Notes: generated by a model not told the origin, from the letters alone. 50,127 nucleotides of DNA from Phycisphaerae bacterium (GCA_022072405.1 JAJVHX010000020.1:1-50127), one strand, 5' to 3'; shown: positions 7,473 through 16,491, counted from the first letter of the stretch. Program-made: numbers and translations.

Positions 7473-8637
7473 CTCCGACCTCGGGCGGCTTCGGGAAGAG
7501 GGGTACTTCATCCAGATTCGTAGCGGGCTGCTGCTGATGCGCGAGGTGCCGTACGTCAATAGTCATCGACAGGTGCGTAGGGGGACACTCATCTCAACGT
7601 TAAACCTGGCGGGAGAGGTAACGCAGAAGCCGGAACCGCACGTTGTCTATTTCGATGGCGATTGCCCCTGCAATGCTGACGGAAGCCCTATCCAGAAGAT
7701 CATAAGCGCAAATGCTCGCGTTGAGCTGGCGGGCGGCATCGTCGCAACACACACGTTTTCGAGTAAACCGGAGGCCGGTTACGGCGACTACTACGAGAAA
7801 ATGACCACGTATGCAGCCATTCTCTCCGGTCCAGCGGCGGTTCTGCAGCCCGGTGCGAACGCGAGGATCTTCCGCACGCCAAACGATGACGAGGAGTGTG
7901 TATTTCAATACACGGACACAGCATCAGCACGGGGCGGGATCGGCCCTCTCGTCGAGAAGCTCGCGCGCGAGGTTGTGGCACTTGTCGGTGTTGGCGGAAC
8001 CGGGTCTTACGTTCTGGACCTAGTTGCCAAGACGCCGGTTCGAGAGATTCGGTTGATTGATGGCGATGAATTCCTTCAGCACAATGCCTTTCGAGCACCG
8101 GGTGCGGCAAGTCTTGCTGAGCTACGCGAAGCTCCCCTCAAGGTAGACTACCTGAGCAGCATTTACTCGAAGATGCATCGGAGGATCATTTCGCACAGCG
8201 TCCTCCTGGACGCCAGCAATCTCAACCTGCTTGATGGTGTCACGTTCGCGTTTCTGTGCATGGACGGCGGACCAAACAAGGAACTTGTCGTGAAGAAACT
8301 GGAATCACTGGGGGCGGGCTTTGTGGATGTGGGGATGGGGCTTGAGCTTGTGGACGGCTCGCTGGGAGGAATTGTGCGCGTTACGGCGAGTATGCCCGTG
8401 AAGCGCGATCATCTCCCCAGGAGAGTGTCGTTTGCGGCTGCAGGTGCCGATGATGTGTACCACTCAAATATACAGGTTGCTGACATGAATGCTCTCAACG
8501 CGGCACTCGCCGTGATCAAGTGGAAGAAGCTTCGCGGCTTCTACAGGGACTTGGAGCAGGAGTATCACTGCACATACACGACGGACGGCAGCTTGCTGCT
8601 AAACGGGGATCAACATGCTGCGCCATCGAAAGCTTGA
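7447..8637 (+). CDS. E2-like (DUF6791)-E1-like ThiF fusion protein
   Basis: A 396-residue protein. Residues 1-160 match the DUF6791 type, an E2-like domain: HVVYFDGDCPCNADGSPI at 65-82 and a KPEAGYGDYYEKMTTYAAI stretch near 107-125. Residues 170-370 are a ThiF/E1 adenylation domain with GVGGTGS at 181-187, the acidic strand LIDGDEF at 203-209 and the MDGG turn at 272-275. It should activate the C-terminus of the upstream Ubl as an adenylate. There is no Cys in the usual E1 crossover position; the cysteines are 73, 75, 151, 271 and 375. I choose ATG 7447, overlapping the Ubl gene by 26 nt. An in-frame ATG at 7432 is possible. Confidence 0.85.
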   Translation: MSQEPINRSSDLGRLREEGYFIQIRSGLLLMREVPYVNSHRQVRRGTLISTLNLAGEVTQKPEPHVVYFDGDCPCNADGSPIQKIISANARVELAGGIVATHTFSSKPEAGYGDYYEKMTTYAAILSGPAAVLQPGANARIFRTPNDDEECVFQYTDTASARGGIGPLVEKLAREVVALVGVGGTGSYVLDLVAKTPVREIRLIDGDEFLQHNAFRAPGAASLAELREAPLKVDYLSSIYSKMHRRIISHSVLLDASNLNLLDGVTFAFLCMDGGPNKELVVKKLESLGAGFVDVGMGLELVDGSLGGIVRVTASMPVKRDHLPRRVSFAAAGADDVYHSNIQVADMNALNAALAVIKWKKLRGFYRDLEQEYHCTYTTDGSLLLNGDQHAAPSKA

Positions 8638-9049
8638 ACATCGATTTGTCAAGCACGTCCCTGACAGCCTGGAGTCCGGTGTGCTTTATGTGTCCGTTGA
8701 GTATGGGATCGTGAGCCACCTCTGCTGCTGCGGGTGCGGTGAAGAGGTGGTCACGCCACTCTCGCCAACTGACTGGAGGCTCGTCTTCAATGGCGAGACG
8801 GTGTCGTTGTCACCTTCAGTCGGAAACTGGTCTCTGCGTTGCCGCAGTCACTATGTGATTGATCGCGGTCGTGTAATCGAAGCTGGTTCATGGACTGAGG
8901 CGCAGATTGCCGCCAGGAGGCATAAGGACAAGGCCGAGAAGGCCCGTTACTTCGGATACCCGGCGGCGTCTGGTAGTGCAGAAAAGTTGGCTCCTCCAGC
9001 TGCTACTTCTGGCTGGTGGTCCCGAATCTGGAGATGGTTGGTCCGATGA
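8615..9049 (+). CDS. DUF6527 family protein, Ubl-operon partner
   Basis: A 144-residue protein matching DUF6527, a family found beside multiubiquitin and ThiF genes. It has a cysteine knot-like CCCGCGEE at residues 37-44, LSPTDWRL, then SLSPSVGNW and CRSHYVI (Cys76, Ser78, His79), which look like conserved metal-binding or catalytic residues. From memory, DUF6527 members have been proposed to process or remove the Ubl; I cannot confirm that here. The C-terminal tail beyond residue 110 is low in conservation and ends in a Trp/Arg-rich segment (WWSRIWRWLVR) that could bind membrane or partners. It overlaps the E1 gene by 23 nt and has GGGGAT ahead of the ATG. Confidence 0.75.
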   Translation: MLRHRKLEHRFVKHVPDSLESGVLYVSVEYGIVSHLCCCGCGEEVVTPLSPTDWRLVFNGETVSLSPSVGNWSLRCRSHYVIDRGRVIEAGSWTEAQIAARRHKDKAEKARYFGYPAASGSAEKLAPPAATSGWWSRIWRWLVR

Positions 9050-9474
9050 GGTGCATTAGAAGGCTGGCTATACTCACAATCGTATCGTCGAACTTGATTC
9101 TTCGCGGACCGGAGAGGTGATCGAACCTCGCCGATCAACTGTTTATTAGTTTCATCCAAACAAAGCACCAATACACTCAGTTATTACCCGCAGCAGATGA
9201 ACAGTGGTAAATTTTTCGTCTACTCATACTCCTCATTTATTCACAGGGAAACGGCGTTGGTAAAAAATGGTAACAAAACCGATTCCGGGTTGATCAAAAA
9301 ATTGGTGTTGAAGTGGCTGTGATTTGTGGTTATAAGATGTGCTGTCAGCGCCTGTTAAAGATTTGGACACTTATTGCCCAGTTTGAATAAAAAAGTGTCT
9401 AAAACTCTGTCTAAAACTATTAAAAATCGATTTTTTCGATTTTGCATCGCTATGATAGACATAGAGATGCGCTC
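9050..9474. other. non-coding gap between operon end and tRNA
   Basis: No supported gene. A 24-codon frame (9046-9120) starts in an ATGA overlap with the DUF6527 stop and may be the stump of a lost downstream gene. The sequence becomes AT-rich toward the tRNA and includes a tandem GTCTAAAACT at about 9402-9419 and an AAAATCGA/TCGATTTT hairpin at about 9423-9443. Confidence 0.4.
9451..9456 (+). promoter_or_regulatory. tRNA-Gly: candidate -10 box of tRNA-Gly
   Basis: TATGAT lies 19 nt before the tRNA, the right distance for a start site just upstream of the mature 5' end. No convincing -35 is visible 16-18 nt upstream. Confidence 0.35.
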
Positions 9475-9546
<72 letters not shown>

Positions 9547-9664
9547 GTGAAATGTAAATCACACTGAATCCAGAACACCTGGATACCTGTCTGCGTCGGA
9601 ACGTGCAGCTCTTGAGTCCCATTAAAAGCTGTAGTGTACAGTTTTTGAACTCGGAGGTGCACTA

Positions 9665-9754
9665 ATGCCAAGACTTCCAGACGACAAACTTCCCGCCTAT
9701 CGTCTCCACAAGACACACGGCCTAGCGATGGTTATCACACTACTCTTAGTTTAG
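9665..9754 (+). pseudogene. N-terminal stub of a phage-type integrase
   Basis: A 29-codon frame with a strong SD (GGAGGTG at 9653-9659) reads MPRLPDDKLPAYRLHKTHGL and then stops at TAG. The 'LPxYRxHKxxGxAxV' pattern is what I remember as the start of planctomycete tyrosine recombinases, which continue for another 300 or more residues. Here the frame ends in an unrelated-looking VITLLLV tail, so I read it as a gene cut off by deletion. It lies 118 bp after tRNA-Gly, where an integrase of a tRNA-inserted element would be expected. Identification rests on a short motif. Confidence 0.5.
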
Positions 9755-9776
9755 TTTTAGGGGGCAATTCACTCGA

Positions 9777-11060
9777 TCATGTTTTGCTGGTTGCTGCCAA
9801 GGCCTGATGGCCGATATCGTGACGATAGTGCATACCCTCGAAATGAATCCGGGGGATGGCGGAATAGGCAGCCGTACGGGCCTCAGTAATGGTTTGGCCT
9901 AGCGCGGTGACGCCCAGCACACGACCGCCCTGCGTAACGACCTGCGGCCCCCGAGCCGCCGTACCTGCATGAAAAACGATCACCTCCGGTGAGTCGGCTG
10001 CGGAATCCAGGCCGCTGATGGGTTGTCCTTTGGTGTAAACACCGGGATAGCCGGCGGCGGATAACACTACGCAGACGGCGGGGCGGGGATCCCATTCCAA
10101 AGTGATCTGATCCAGCCGACCGGCCATCGTGGCTTCCAGTACATCCAGAAGATCATTCTTCATACGCGGCAGTAAAACCTGCGTCTCCGGATCACCCAGT
10201 CGACAATTAAATTCGAGTACTTTTGGTCCGGCGGGGGTTAGCATCAAGCCCGCATAGAGGATACCGCGATAAATAATATCCTGTCGGATCAGAGCATCGA
10301 TCATCGGCACCAGTATCTGCGACGAAATATCCTGCAGCAGTGCGTCACTCAGTAAGGTCGTGGGGGAATAGGCCCCCATGCCGCCGGTATTGAGACCGGT
10401 ATCACCATCGCCCACACGCTTATGATCCTGCGATGATTCCAGCAGGTAGATATGATGGCCGTCGACCAGCGCCTGCACCGATACTTCGGGACCGGTCAGC
10501 TTTTCTTCCACGACCACAGCTTCACCGGCGGCGCCGAAAATACGTTTGATCATGATCTCTTCGAGAGCAAGCAGAGCGTGGGCGGGTTCTTCGCAAATAA
10601 TAACGCCTTTGCCTTTGGCTAATCCGGCCGCTTTAACCACCAGAGCGTGATCGCGCGTAGCAATGTAATCATGAGCGGACTGATAATCACGAAAGATGCG
10701 GCCTTCAGCAGTGGGAATAGCTGCTTGACGCATAAGTTGTTTGGCGTAGGTCTTGTCACCCTCGAGCTGCGCGGCCGATGCAGCGGGGCCGAAGATTCGC
10801 AGACCGGCAGCAGTGAAGCGATCGACGATACCGGCGCAGAGCGGATCCTCCGGCCCGACAATGGTCAGATCAATCTGCTGTTCGCGAGCAAAACGCAACA
10901 GCCCCTCCAGATCATCAGACGCTAGAGGGACACACTCCGCCAGCTGGGCAATACCGGCATTACCGGGGGCGCAATAAATTTTGGAGGCCCGGGGCGATTG
11001 GGCGATTTTCCAAACCAGCGCATGTTCACGACCGCCGCCACCAATAATCAATAGACGCAT
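9777..11060 (-). CDS. purD: phosphoribosylamine-glycine ligase
   Basis: PurD joins phosphoribosylamine and glycine with ATP to give GAR, the second step of purine synthesis. The 427-residue protein starts MRLLIIGGGGREHALVW, the family's N-terminal nucleotide-fold signature. It continues through IVGPEDPLCAGIVDRF, the ATP-grasp region VVKAAGLAKGKGV, and NCRLGDPETQVLLPR, the PurD signature. The start at 11060 is chosen because GGAG lies about 8 nt upstream; the frame remains open for another 27 codons. It is divergent from the LptF-like gene across about 105 bp. Confidence 0.96.
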   Translation of the reverse strand: MRLLIIGGGGREHALVWKIAQSPRASKIYCAPGNAGIAQLAECVPLASDDLEGLLRFAREQQIDLTIVGPEDPLCAGIVDRFTAAGLRIFGPAASAAQLEGDKTYAKQLMRQAAIPTAEGRIFRDYQSAHDYIATRDHALVVKAAGLAKGKGVIICEEPAHALLALEEIMIKRIFGAAGEAVVVEEKLTGPEVSVQALVDGHHIYLLESSQDHKRVGDGDTGLNTGGMGAYSPTTLLSDALLQDISSQILVPMIDALIRQDIIYRGILYAGLMLTPAGPKVLEFNCRLGDPETQVLLPRMKNDLLDVLEATMAGRLDQITLEWDPRPAVCVVLSAAGYPGVYTKGQPISGLDSAADSPEVIVFHAGTAARGPQVVTQGGRVLGVTALGQTITEARTAAYSAIPRIHFEGMHYRHDIGHQALAATSKT

Positions 11061-11165
11061 CGTTGCACTCCGCTGCTCAAGAAGTTTCTTTGCAGTTCCT
11101 CGTGGTGCTGATAAGATGACGGACTTTGCCAAGATGGTCAAGAATCTGGACCAACGGGAACCCGC

Positions 11166-12821
11166 ATGCCACTGACTTTGCAGAAATATATCTTCCGAGA
11201 AATGGGGCGGATCTTTGTAATGACCGCGCTGGGGCTTACTGCGGTTTTAAGTACGTGTGGAGGACTTTATAATCTGACCAACCTGGACAGTTTTGAAGCC
11301 GGCCAGATGATATACCTGCTGGCTCTCGTGGTGCCGATCTGCATGGCCATGGCGCTACCGCTGGCGGCAGTATTCAGCGCCACCGTCACCTATGGGCGGT
11401 TGTCGGCGGACAATGAGTTTACGGCCATTCGCAGCGGGGGGATTAATATCGCGGTGCTGCTCTGGCCGGCGGTCGTAATCAGCCTGTTTGCCGGAGCCGT
11501 GACGTTCGTACTGTTTAATTTTGTTATCCCGGAGTTAATGAACAAGAAAGAGCAAATCCAGCGGGCGGCGGTGCGTACCGTCATGGCAGAGGTGCTGCGT
11601 AACGGCGGCAGCCTGGCTTTTCAGAACCAGCGCATCTATGCCCAGGACATCCAGGAAGTACCTTCCAGCAACCAGGCTGCTGAGTCGACCACTGACGATG
11701 CGCTTTGGATGAAGGATGTCGCCTTCATCGAGTACGACGACGAAAATATCGTACGCTTTGGCACCGGGGATTCGGCGGCGGTCAAATTCGCTTTTGCAGG
11801 AGAACAACCCCGATTGGAAGCAGATCTGGTCGGCATTCGTATATTCGATCTCGAACATAATCGAGTTCCCGATCAGGATCGCCTGCGAATCGGTCCCTTT
11901 GAATTCACCCGCCCATTCCGTTATCGGCCTAAATTCTTATCACTGCAGGAGCTGCTGGAATTCCGCCGTACACCCGAATTGAAATTTGACCGGGTGGCGC
12001 GCGAACTCCAGGAAACCCGGCGACGCGTCCTGACGGCGATTCTGTTCCGCAGTTTGACACAAGCATTGGCGGTGCCCAATGCACCCTCCTGGAAAATGAC
12101 CACAACCACGGGATCGGTGATGCTGACGGGCCAGGTGCACTCGGATATCGTCGGAGTGGATGGTACCGCCACGCCGCAGCAGCTTACTCTACGAAACGTT
12201 GTCGTGACGGAGCGTGTGAATATCGGTGAATGGACCGAGTATGAATCCGCCCTGGGATGGGCACAGTTGGAACTGAGTGAAGATCAACAACCGCGCATCA
12301 TGATCAAACTTCAGGGACCCGTCACCATTCGTAATCAGAGCGGGACGGAATTGCATCCGGCTACGCGTCTTTGGCAGGTGGGCCCCTGGCCGGTTCCGCC
12401 GGATATCCTGCAGGAAGCCCAGAGTCCGCGCTACGCCGATGCGATGCTTTGGAAACGAAATGTCGATCTGGGTCTGGGCGACTGGATCAATGAACAAGCC
12501 CATAAACTGCATCAGACGCGCCATTATTTTATTCGGGAAATGTACAGCGAACTGAATGTCCGTTCGCTTTTCAGCATCAGTGTGCTGGTTATGACCCTGC
12601 TGGGTGCGATGCTGGGCATTATCTGGCGGGGCGGGCAGATCATGGTGGCGTTTGCCATCAGTTGCGTACCGGCGGTACTGATTCTCGCGGGCATGTTTGC
12701 CGGAAAAACCATCGCCAAAAGTGAAGAGTTGTTATGGGCTGGTCTGTTGTGCAACTGGGCTGGTTTCGTGCTGGTCATTATCCTGGATACCCTGATGTTG
12801 AAGCGCTGGCTGCCCAAATAA
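11166..12821 (+). CDS. LptF/LptG family permease (first copy)
   Basis: A YjgP/YjgQ-type protein, expected to pair with the next gene as the transmembrane half of the LPS-export ABC transporter LptB2FG. Three hydrophobic segments lie near residues 13-33, 45-75 and 94-121, followed by a large soluble part and three more segments near 468-545. The PLAAVFSATVTYGRLSADNEFTAIRSGG stretch is typical of the family's second helix and coupling loop. At 551 residues it is about 180 longer than usual, the extra length being in the periplasmic domain. Its ATG follows a weak ACGGGA. Only 7 bp separate it from the second permease. Confidence 0.85.
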   Translation: MPLTLQKYIFREMGRIFVMTALGLTAVLSTCGGLYNLTNLDSFEAGQMIYLLALVVPICMAMALPLAAVFSATVTYGRLSADNEFTAIRSGGINIAVLLWPAVVISLFAGAVTFVLFNFVIPELMNKKEQIQRAAVRTVMAEVLRNGGSLAFQNQRIYAQDIQEVPSSNQAAESTTDDALWMKDVAFIEYDDENIVRFGTGDSAAVKFAFAGEQPRLEADLVGIRIFDLEHNRVPDQDRLRIGPFEFTRPFRYRPKFLSLQELLEFRRTPELKFDRVARELQETRRRVLTAILFRSLTQALAVPNAPSWKMTTTTGSVMLTGQVHSDIVGVDGTATPQQLTLRNVVVTERVNIGEWTEYESALGWAQLELSEDQQPRIMIKLQGPVTIRNQSGTELHPATRLWQVGPWPVPPDILQEAQSPRYADAMLWKRNVDLGLGDWINEQAHKLHQTRHYFIREMYSELNVRSLFSISVLVMTLLGAMLGIIWRGGQIMVAFAISCVPAVLILAGMFAGKTIAKSEELLWAGLLCNWAGFVLVIILDTLMLKRWLPK

Positions 12822-12828
12822 CCGAGGA

Positions 12829-13923
12829 ATGAGTTTGATTCTGGATCGTTACATTCTGCGTTCATTCGTCATTAACTACCTGATGGCGCTCTCCATTTTG
12901 CTGAGCGTCTATGTGTTTCTGGATCTGTTTTTAAATTTTGATGAATTCGTCGAAGACAAGACCTTAACGACGATGGATATTTTGCTGGGTATGGGACGAT
13001 ATTATGGTGCTCAGCTGTTTCTATATTTCAATCAGATATCCGGCGTGATCACGCTTTTTGCACTGGCGTTTACCCTGGCACGCATGCAGCGCCATAATGA
13101 GCTGGTAGGGGTGGTGGCCTCCGGAGTCAGCTTATATCGGCTGGCGGTACCGGTGATCATCGCGGGAATGCTGCTGAATGGGCTTTGGCTGCTCAATCAG
13201 GAATGGGTAATTCCACGACTGGGATCACAGCTGGTGCAGTCTCATGAAGCCGCAGTGCGTGAAGAATTAAGCGGCGTCTGGTTTGTGCGCGATCAATCCG
13301 GATCGATGATTTCTGCGTTACGCTTCAATCGTTCAGCTGGTCAACTGGACAAAGTATTGATTATGCGCCGGGATGCTCAGGGACGGATCAGTGAGTATAT
13401 TGAAGCGGACCGAGCCACCTGGATCCCCACCGCTCATCAAGATGAACAGAGCTGGACCCTGCGACGCGGGGCTAAACTCATTCGTCAGTTACGTGAGGAT
13501 GGAACCGCAGAGATCGAACGCCAGCCGGTTGATGAATTTCGAACCGACTTGAACCCGGATACTCTGGCATTACGCCAATCGATGAACTGGATTCAATTTG
13601 TCAGTCGTCAGCAACTGGTGGAGATTCAAAAAACCGGCGTGACATCAACGCACCTGATCGCGCGAACCATTCACAACCGCTTTGCCACGCCGGTGGTGAA
13701 TATGCTGATCCTGATTATTGCCATTCCCTTTTTCCTGGATCGCCAGCCGGCCAGCGTGGTGCAGAGCGGGGGAAAATGCCTGCTGGTTTGCGGATTGGGT
13801 TTGTTACTGGCCTTTTTCTGTCAAAGTTATTCGCTGGATCAATATCCCGCGCTGATGGCCTGGCTGCCGTTGATGATTCTGACACCGGTCATGGTGGTGA
13901 ATATGGATCGACTGCGGACCTGA
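12829..13923 (+). CDS. LptF/LptG family permease (second copy)
   Basis: A 364-residue YjgP/YjgQ protein of normal family length. It begins LDRYILRSFVINYL, with transmembrane segments near residues 15-35, 60-85 and 100-120 and three more from about 285. The loop QRHNELVGVVASGVSLYRL is the conserved coupling segment. It likely forms a heterodimer with the preceding permease to extract lipopolysaccharide from the inner membrane. GAGGA lies almost against the ATG at 12829, so a TTG at 12835 (two codons in) may be the true start. It converges with frr, leaving only 5 bp. Confidence 0.88.
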   Translation: MSLILDRYILRSFVINYLMALSILLSVYVFLDLFLNFDEFVEDKTLTTMDILLGMGRYYGAQLFLYFNQISGVITLFALAFTLARMQRHNELVGVVASGVSLYRLAVPVIIAGMLLNGLWLLNQEWVIPRLGSQLVQSHEAAVREELSGVWFVRDQSGSMISALRFNRSAGQLDKVLIMRRDAQGRISEYIEADRATWIPTAHQDEQSWTLRRGAKLIRQLREDGTAEIERQPVDEFRTDLNPDTLALRQSMNWIQFVSRQQLVEIQKTGVTSTHLIARTIHNRFATPVVNMLILIIAIPFFLDRQPASVVQSGGKCLLVCGLGLLLAFFCQSYSLDQYPALMAWLPLMILTPVMVVNMDRLRT

Positions 13924-13928
13924 GTGCA

Positions 13929-14495
13929 CTACACCGTCTCTAGCTCTTTTTGCTTGGCAGCCAGTTGCTGGTCAATCAACCCTTCATATTTTTTCAGCAT
14001 TTTCTGGATTTCTTCCTTGGCGGCTTCGATGACATCCTCGCCGGAAGTGGCCGCTTTTTCCTCGGAGTCGAGATGTTTATTGGCATCGCGGCGGGCGTTA
14101 CGGATGGCTACTTTCTGGGCTTCAGCCATGCGTTTGATTTCATTGATCAAGTGTTTTCGCCGCTCCCCAGATAAAGGAGGAATCGGTAGACGGATGGTTG
14201 CTCCGTCAACCATGGGGGTCAAACCCAGATTGGAGGCCTGAATGGCTTTGTCAATATCCCGAATCGTGCCGGGATCGAATGGTTTGATCAGCAACTGCGT
14301 AGGTTCCGGAGCGGAGATCATCGCCAGTTCACGCAAATCCATGGTTGAGTTGTAGCTGGTGACATGCACTTTAACATGCTCAATCAGGCCTGGACTGGCT
14401 CGACCGGTGCGAATACCGCGCAGTTCTTCCTGCAGGAATTCGATTGCTTTATCCATATGCTTGCGGCAGTCTTTCTGGATTTGATCTAAAGTCAT
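13929..14495 (-). CDS. frr: ribosome recycling factor
   Basis: RRF works with EF-G to split the post-termination ribosome. The 188-residue protein fits the family (about 185). It has the N-terminal helix, the RTGRASPGLIEHVKV signature, a central DPGTIRDIDKAIQASNLGLTP segment and the C-terminal helix with RRDANKHL. The start at 14495 is preceded by GGAGGT at a 7-nt spacing; the frame continues ten codons upstream without a better site. It usually follows pyrH and tsf in other bacteria; here it stands alone. Confidence 0.97.
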   Translation of the reverse strand: MTLDQIQKDCRKHMDKAIEFLQEELRGIRTGRASPGLIEHVKVHVTSYNSTMDLRELAMISAPEPTQLLIKPFDPGTIRDIDKAIQASNLGLTPMVDGATIRLPIPPLSGERRKHLINEIKRMAEAQKVAIRNARRDANKHLDSEEKAATSGEDVIEAAKEEIQKMLKKYEGLIDQQLAAKQKELETV

Positions 14496-14562
14496 GTTGA
14501 GTACCTCCTTACCAGCAAGAGTCATTCAGTTTAACGCTATAGCGCGGAAACAACAATCCGCC

Positions 14563-14596
14563 AATAAAAAACGCCGCAGATTGCTCTGCGGCGTTA
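14563..14596 (-). terminator. intrinsic terminator after the pseudopilin gene
   Basis: ACGCCGCAGA (14571-14580), loop TTGC and TCTGCGGCGT (14585-14594) form a 10-bp perfect hairpin. Read on the minus strand it is followed by TTTTTATT, a classic Rho-independent terminator placed about 30 bp after the pseudopilin stop. Confidence 0.85.
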
Positions 14597-14626
14597 AGTA
14601 GTTTCAAATGGCAGTTCAGGTGACAA

Positions 14627-15838
14627 CTATGGGTATATGTAACTGTCCGAATTGGTATTCAAAGCCACCCAGGAACTACCGCTGGAGAAACCGCCGGCCT
14701 TCCATCCAGGTGGTAACTGTTTGATATTGCCGCGCCATGGAGTGCTGGCCCATTGAGTCGCATCCCCGGCAAAAGGATCGACAGCGGTGGTAATTTCCGG
14801 ATCAGTGAGGGTCTGTTGTGAAGCCTGGCCAGGACCTTGATGCAGATAAATGTTATCATTATCAATGCCTACGCAAGGTTTTTCTTCGAATCGCGAGCTA
14901 CCATCAATCGCATAAACATTCTGACCCTCACCATTGCCTCGGCCACCATGGTTGCCGGAGTTGGCTTTACGCCAGCGTGAAGGGGGTGCTTTGGGCAGCA
15001 AATGAGCCATGTTGATGTTATGGGCTACTGAAGCATCGCTATCGTTCGTATACTTACCGATGTACACTGCGTCAACCGTAGCTGTTTCACTCGTTTTGAT
15101 CAGGAAATCGCGACCGCCGGCTTCGGATGCTTTGGCATTTCCCTGGGTGGAGAATGGACCTTTATCGGCCAGCACGATCAGACGGGAATCAGCATTGCTA
15201 CCCGGCTTGCTGCGATTTTCATCCCCGCTACCGAAAGGAACCTGATAACCATAGCTGACATTCAAATATCCTTCAAAGTCATACCAGAAATCAGGATTTC
15301 GGACGGTTTTTGTGGCGCCCGGTTCCCGCAGGAGATCCGGTTTCGAATTTGTTTCACTCGGGCAGACCATGATTTTGGGATCAACCAGTGTACCGCGAAC
15401 CAGTTGGAACAGACCTCGCGTGGTCGAAACTCGTGTGGCATTGTTCGGATCACCAGGTACTGCACCATCATCGCTGCTCCAGACACTCTCCCGGGCAGTG
15501 TTAGCGAGGCTGGTAGGAATAAATGCTTGTGTGGTGCTGTTATAACCACCCCCCAACTGACCACGCCATGTAAAGTTAGTGTAGATCACTGCGGTTTGCG
15601 CCTCGTTCGATGTCCAATTGATACCTGACTTATGCCCCGGAATCATCCATTCGCCCTTGTTGTCGTTGCTGTACATTTCAGCAGCATGGCCAATTTTCTG
15701 GAGGTGGGTACCGCATGTGGTCCGTTTAGCAATTTCACGGGCCCGCGCCAGACTGGGCAGCAATATTGCGATCAACAAGGCAATGATCGCAATCACCACC
15801 AGCAATTCGATCAACGTAAAACCCTTCAACCGTTTCAT
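14627..15838 (-). CDS. type II secretion-like pseudopilin
   Basis: A 403-residue protein starting [18 protein letters not shown], a textbook class III (prepilin) signal cleaved by PilD after Gly and followed by a hydrophobic helix. The rest is a large globular domain with an [20 protein letters not shown] stalk and a C-terminal [17 protein letters not shown] motif, the 'H...DG' ending of the many prepilin-like proteins of Phycisphaerae. Its role is probably in a surface or secretion complex; the exact partner is unknown. The start is set at 15838 by GGAGGA five bases upstream. It has its own terminator downstream and a hairpin with T-run in its leader. Confidence 0.9.
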   Translation of the reverse strand: MKRLKGFTLIELLVVIAIIALLIAILLPSLARAREIAKRTTCGTHLQKIGHAAEMYSNDNKGEWMIPGHKSGINWTSNEAQTAVIYTNFTWRGQLGGGYNSTTQAFIPTSLANTARESVWSSDDGAVPGDPNNATRVSTTRGLFQLVRGTLVDPKIMVCPSETNSKPDLLREPGATKTVRNPDFWYDFEGYLNVSYGYQVPFGSGDENRSKPGSNADSRLIVLADKGPFSTQGNAKASEAGGRDFLIKTSETATVDAVYIGKYTNDSDASVAHNINMAHLLPKAPPSRWRKANSGNHGGRGNGEGQNVYAIDGSSRFEEKPCVGIDNDNIYLHQGPGQASQQTLTDPEITTAVDPFAGDATQWASTPWRGNIKQLPPGWKAGGFSSGSSWVALNTNSDSYIYP

Positions 15839-15996
15839 AACGATCCTCCTTAACAAGTGAATGGCTATCGTCGAGCGGTTGGGAAGCGAATCGCTTAGAA
15901 ATTACTTATAAATCCGCAAGCCACTTCGATTCCCGTGCGACTTTAACTGCCGCGCAAACCAATAACCATTCCGGGGTTGTTTCCAACCCTGTGGTG

Positions 15997-16020
15997 AATA
16001 AAAGCAGCGAACGCCGCTGC
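15997..16020 (-). terminator. hairpin with T-run upstream of the pseudopilin gene
   Basis: GCAGCG (16004-16009), loop AACGC and CGCTGC (16015-16020) pair perfectly. On the minus strand the hairpin is followed by TTTTATT. A second hairpin (GGGTTG-TTTC-CAACCC, 15974-15989) comes next. With no minus-strand gene before it, this may be an attenuator in the pseudopilin leader or an insulator. Confidence 0.4.
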
Positions 16021-16450
16021 TTCCAGTTAGCGCAAAATTATCTCTGCATGAAAATACAAGTAACTGCTAGTACGAAAAAACGACGTTTTGACCATCTAGC
16101 GGCAGGCGGGTGTGGTTGGCTGAGGTATGTAACCGTTTATGAATTATGAAATTATAATATCGTAAGTCGCCAGTGGACCAAACACTACACCTGCTGCTAT
16201 CCAATAATACGAGACACAAAAACGGTTGTCAAGTTATTGGAAATAAATAGGTAACATTATAATTTTCTAATTAGCTGATGCCTCTCTGGGGCAAATTCCA
16301 GCGTCAGGCAATGATGTGAAATAACCGTTGCCCTAGAAAGATTTGTGATCAATTAAAAACTCCCGCTTGACCGACTCCCTATAAACAGTTTGAATACAGC
16401 AGCTAAGAAGATCAAGCTTAGTCTGTTGTAACTCAGCTGTTTAGCTAGGA

Positions 16451-16456
16451 TATTAT
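16451..16456 (+). promoter_or_regulatory. candidate -10 box before the PQQ-repeat gene
   Basis: TATTAT with TTGTAA about 19 nt upstream, followed 22 nt later by AGGAGA (16479-16484) and the ATG at 16492. The spacing is long, so this is a weak prediction. Confidence 0.3.
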
Positions 16457-16491
16457 AGCCAACCGCGAATCACCAACCAGGAGAATAGAAG

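Larger units (their letters stand above)
15839..16491. other. intergenic regulatory region
   Basis: No gene can be supported in these 653 bp. It contains two neighbouring hairpins (15974-15989 and 16004-16020) in what would be the pseudopilin leader, and a candidate promoter for the PQQ-repeat gene near 16451. The middle (16080-16400) is AT-rich and featureless to my eye. Confidence 0.5.

Noticed and set aside
9046..9120. 24-codon frame starting in the DUF6527 stop
   Set aside because: Too short and with no recognisable content; at most the stump of a lost gene.
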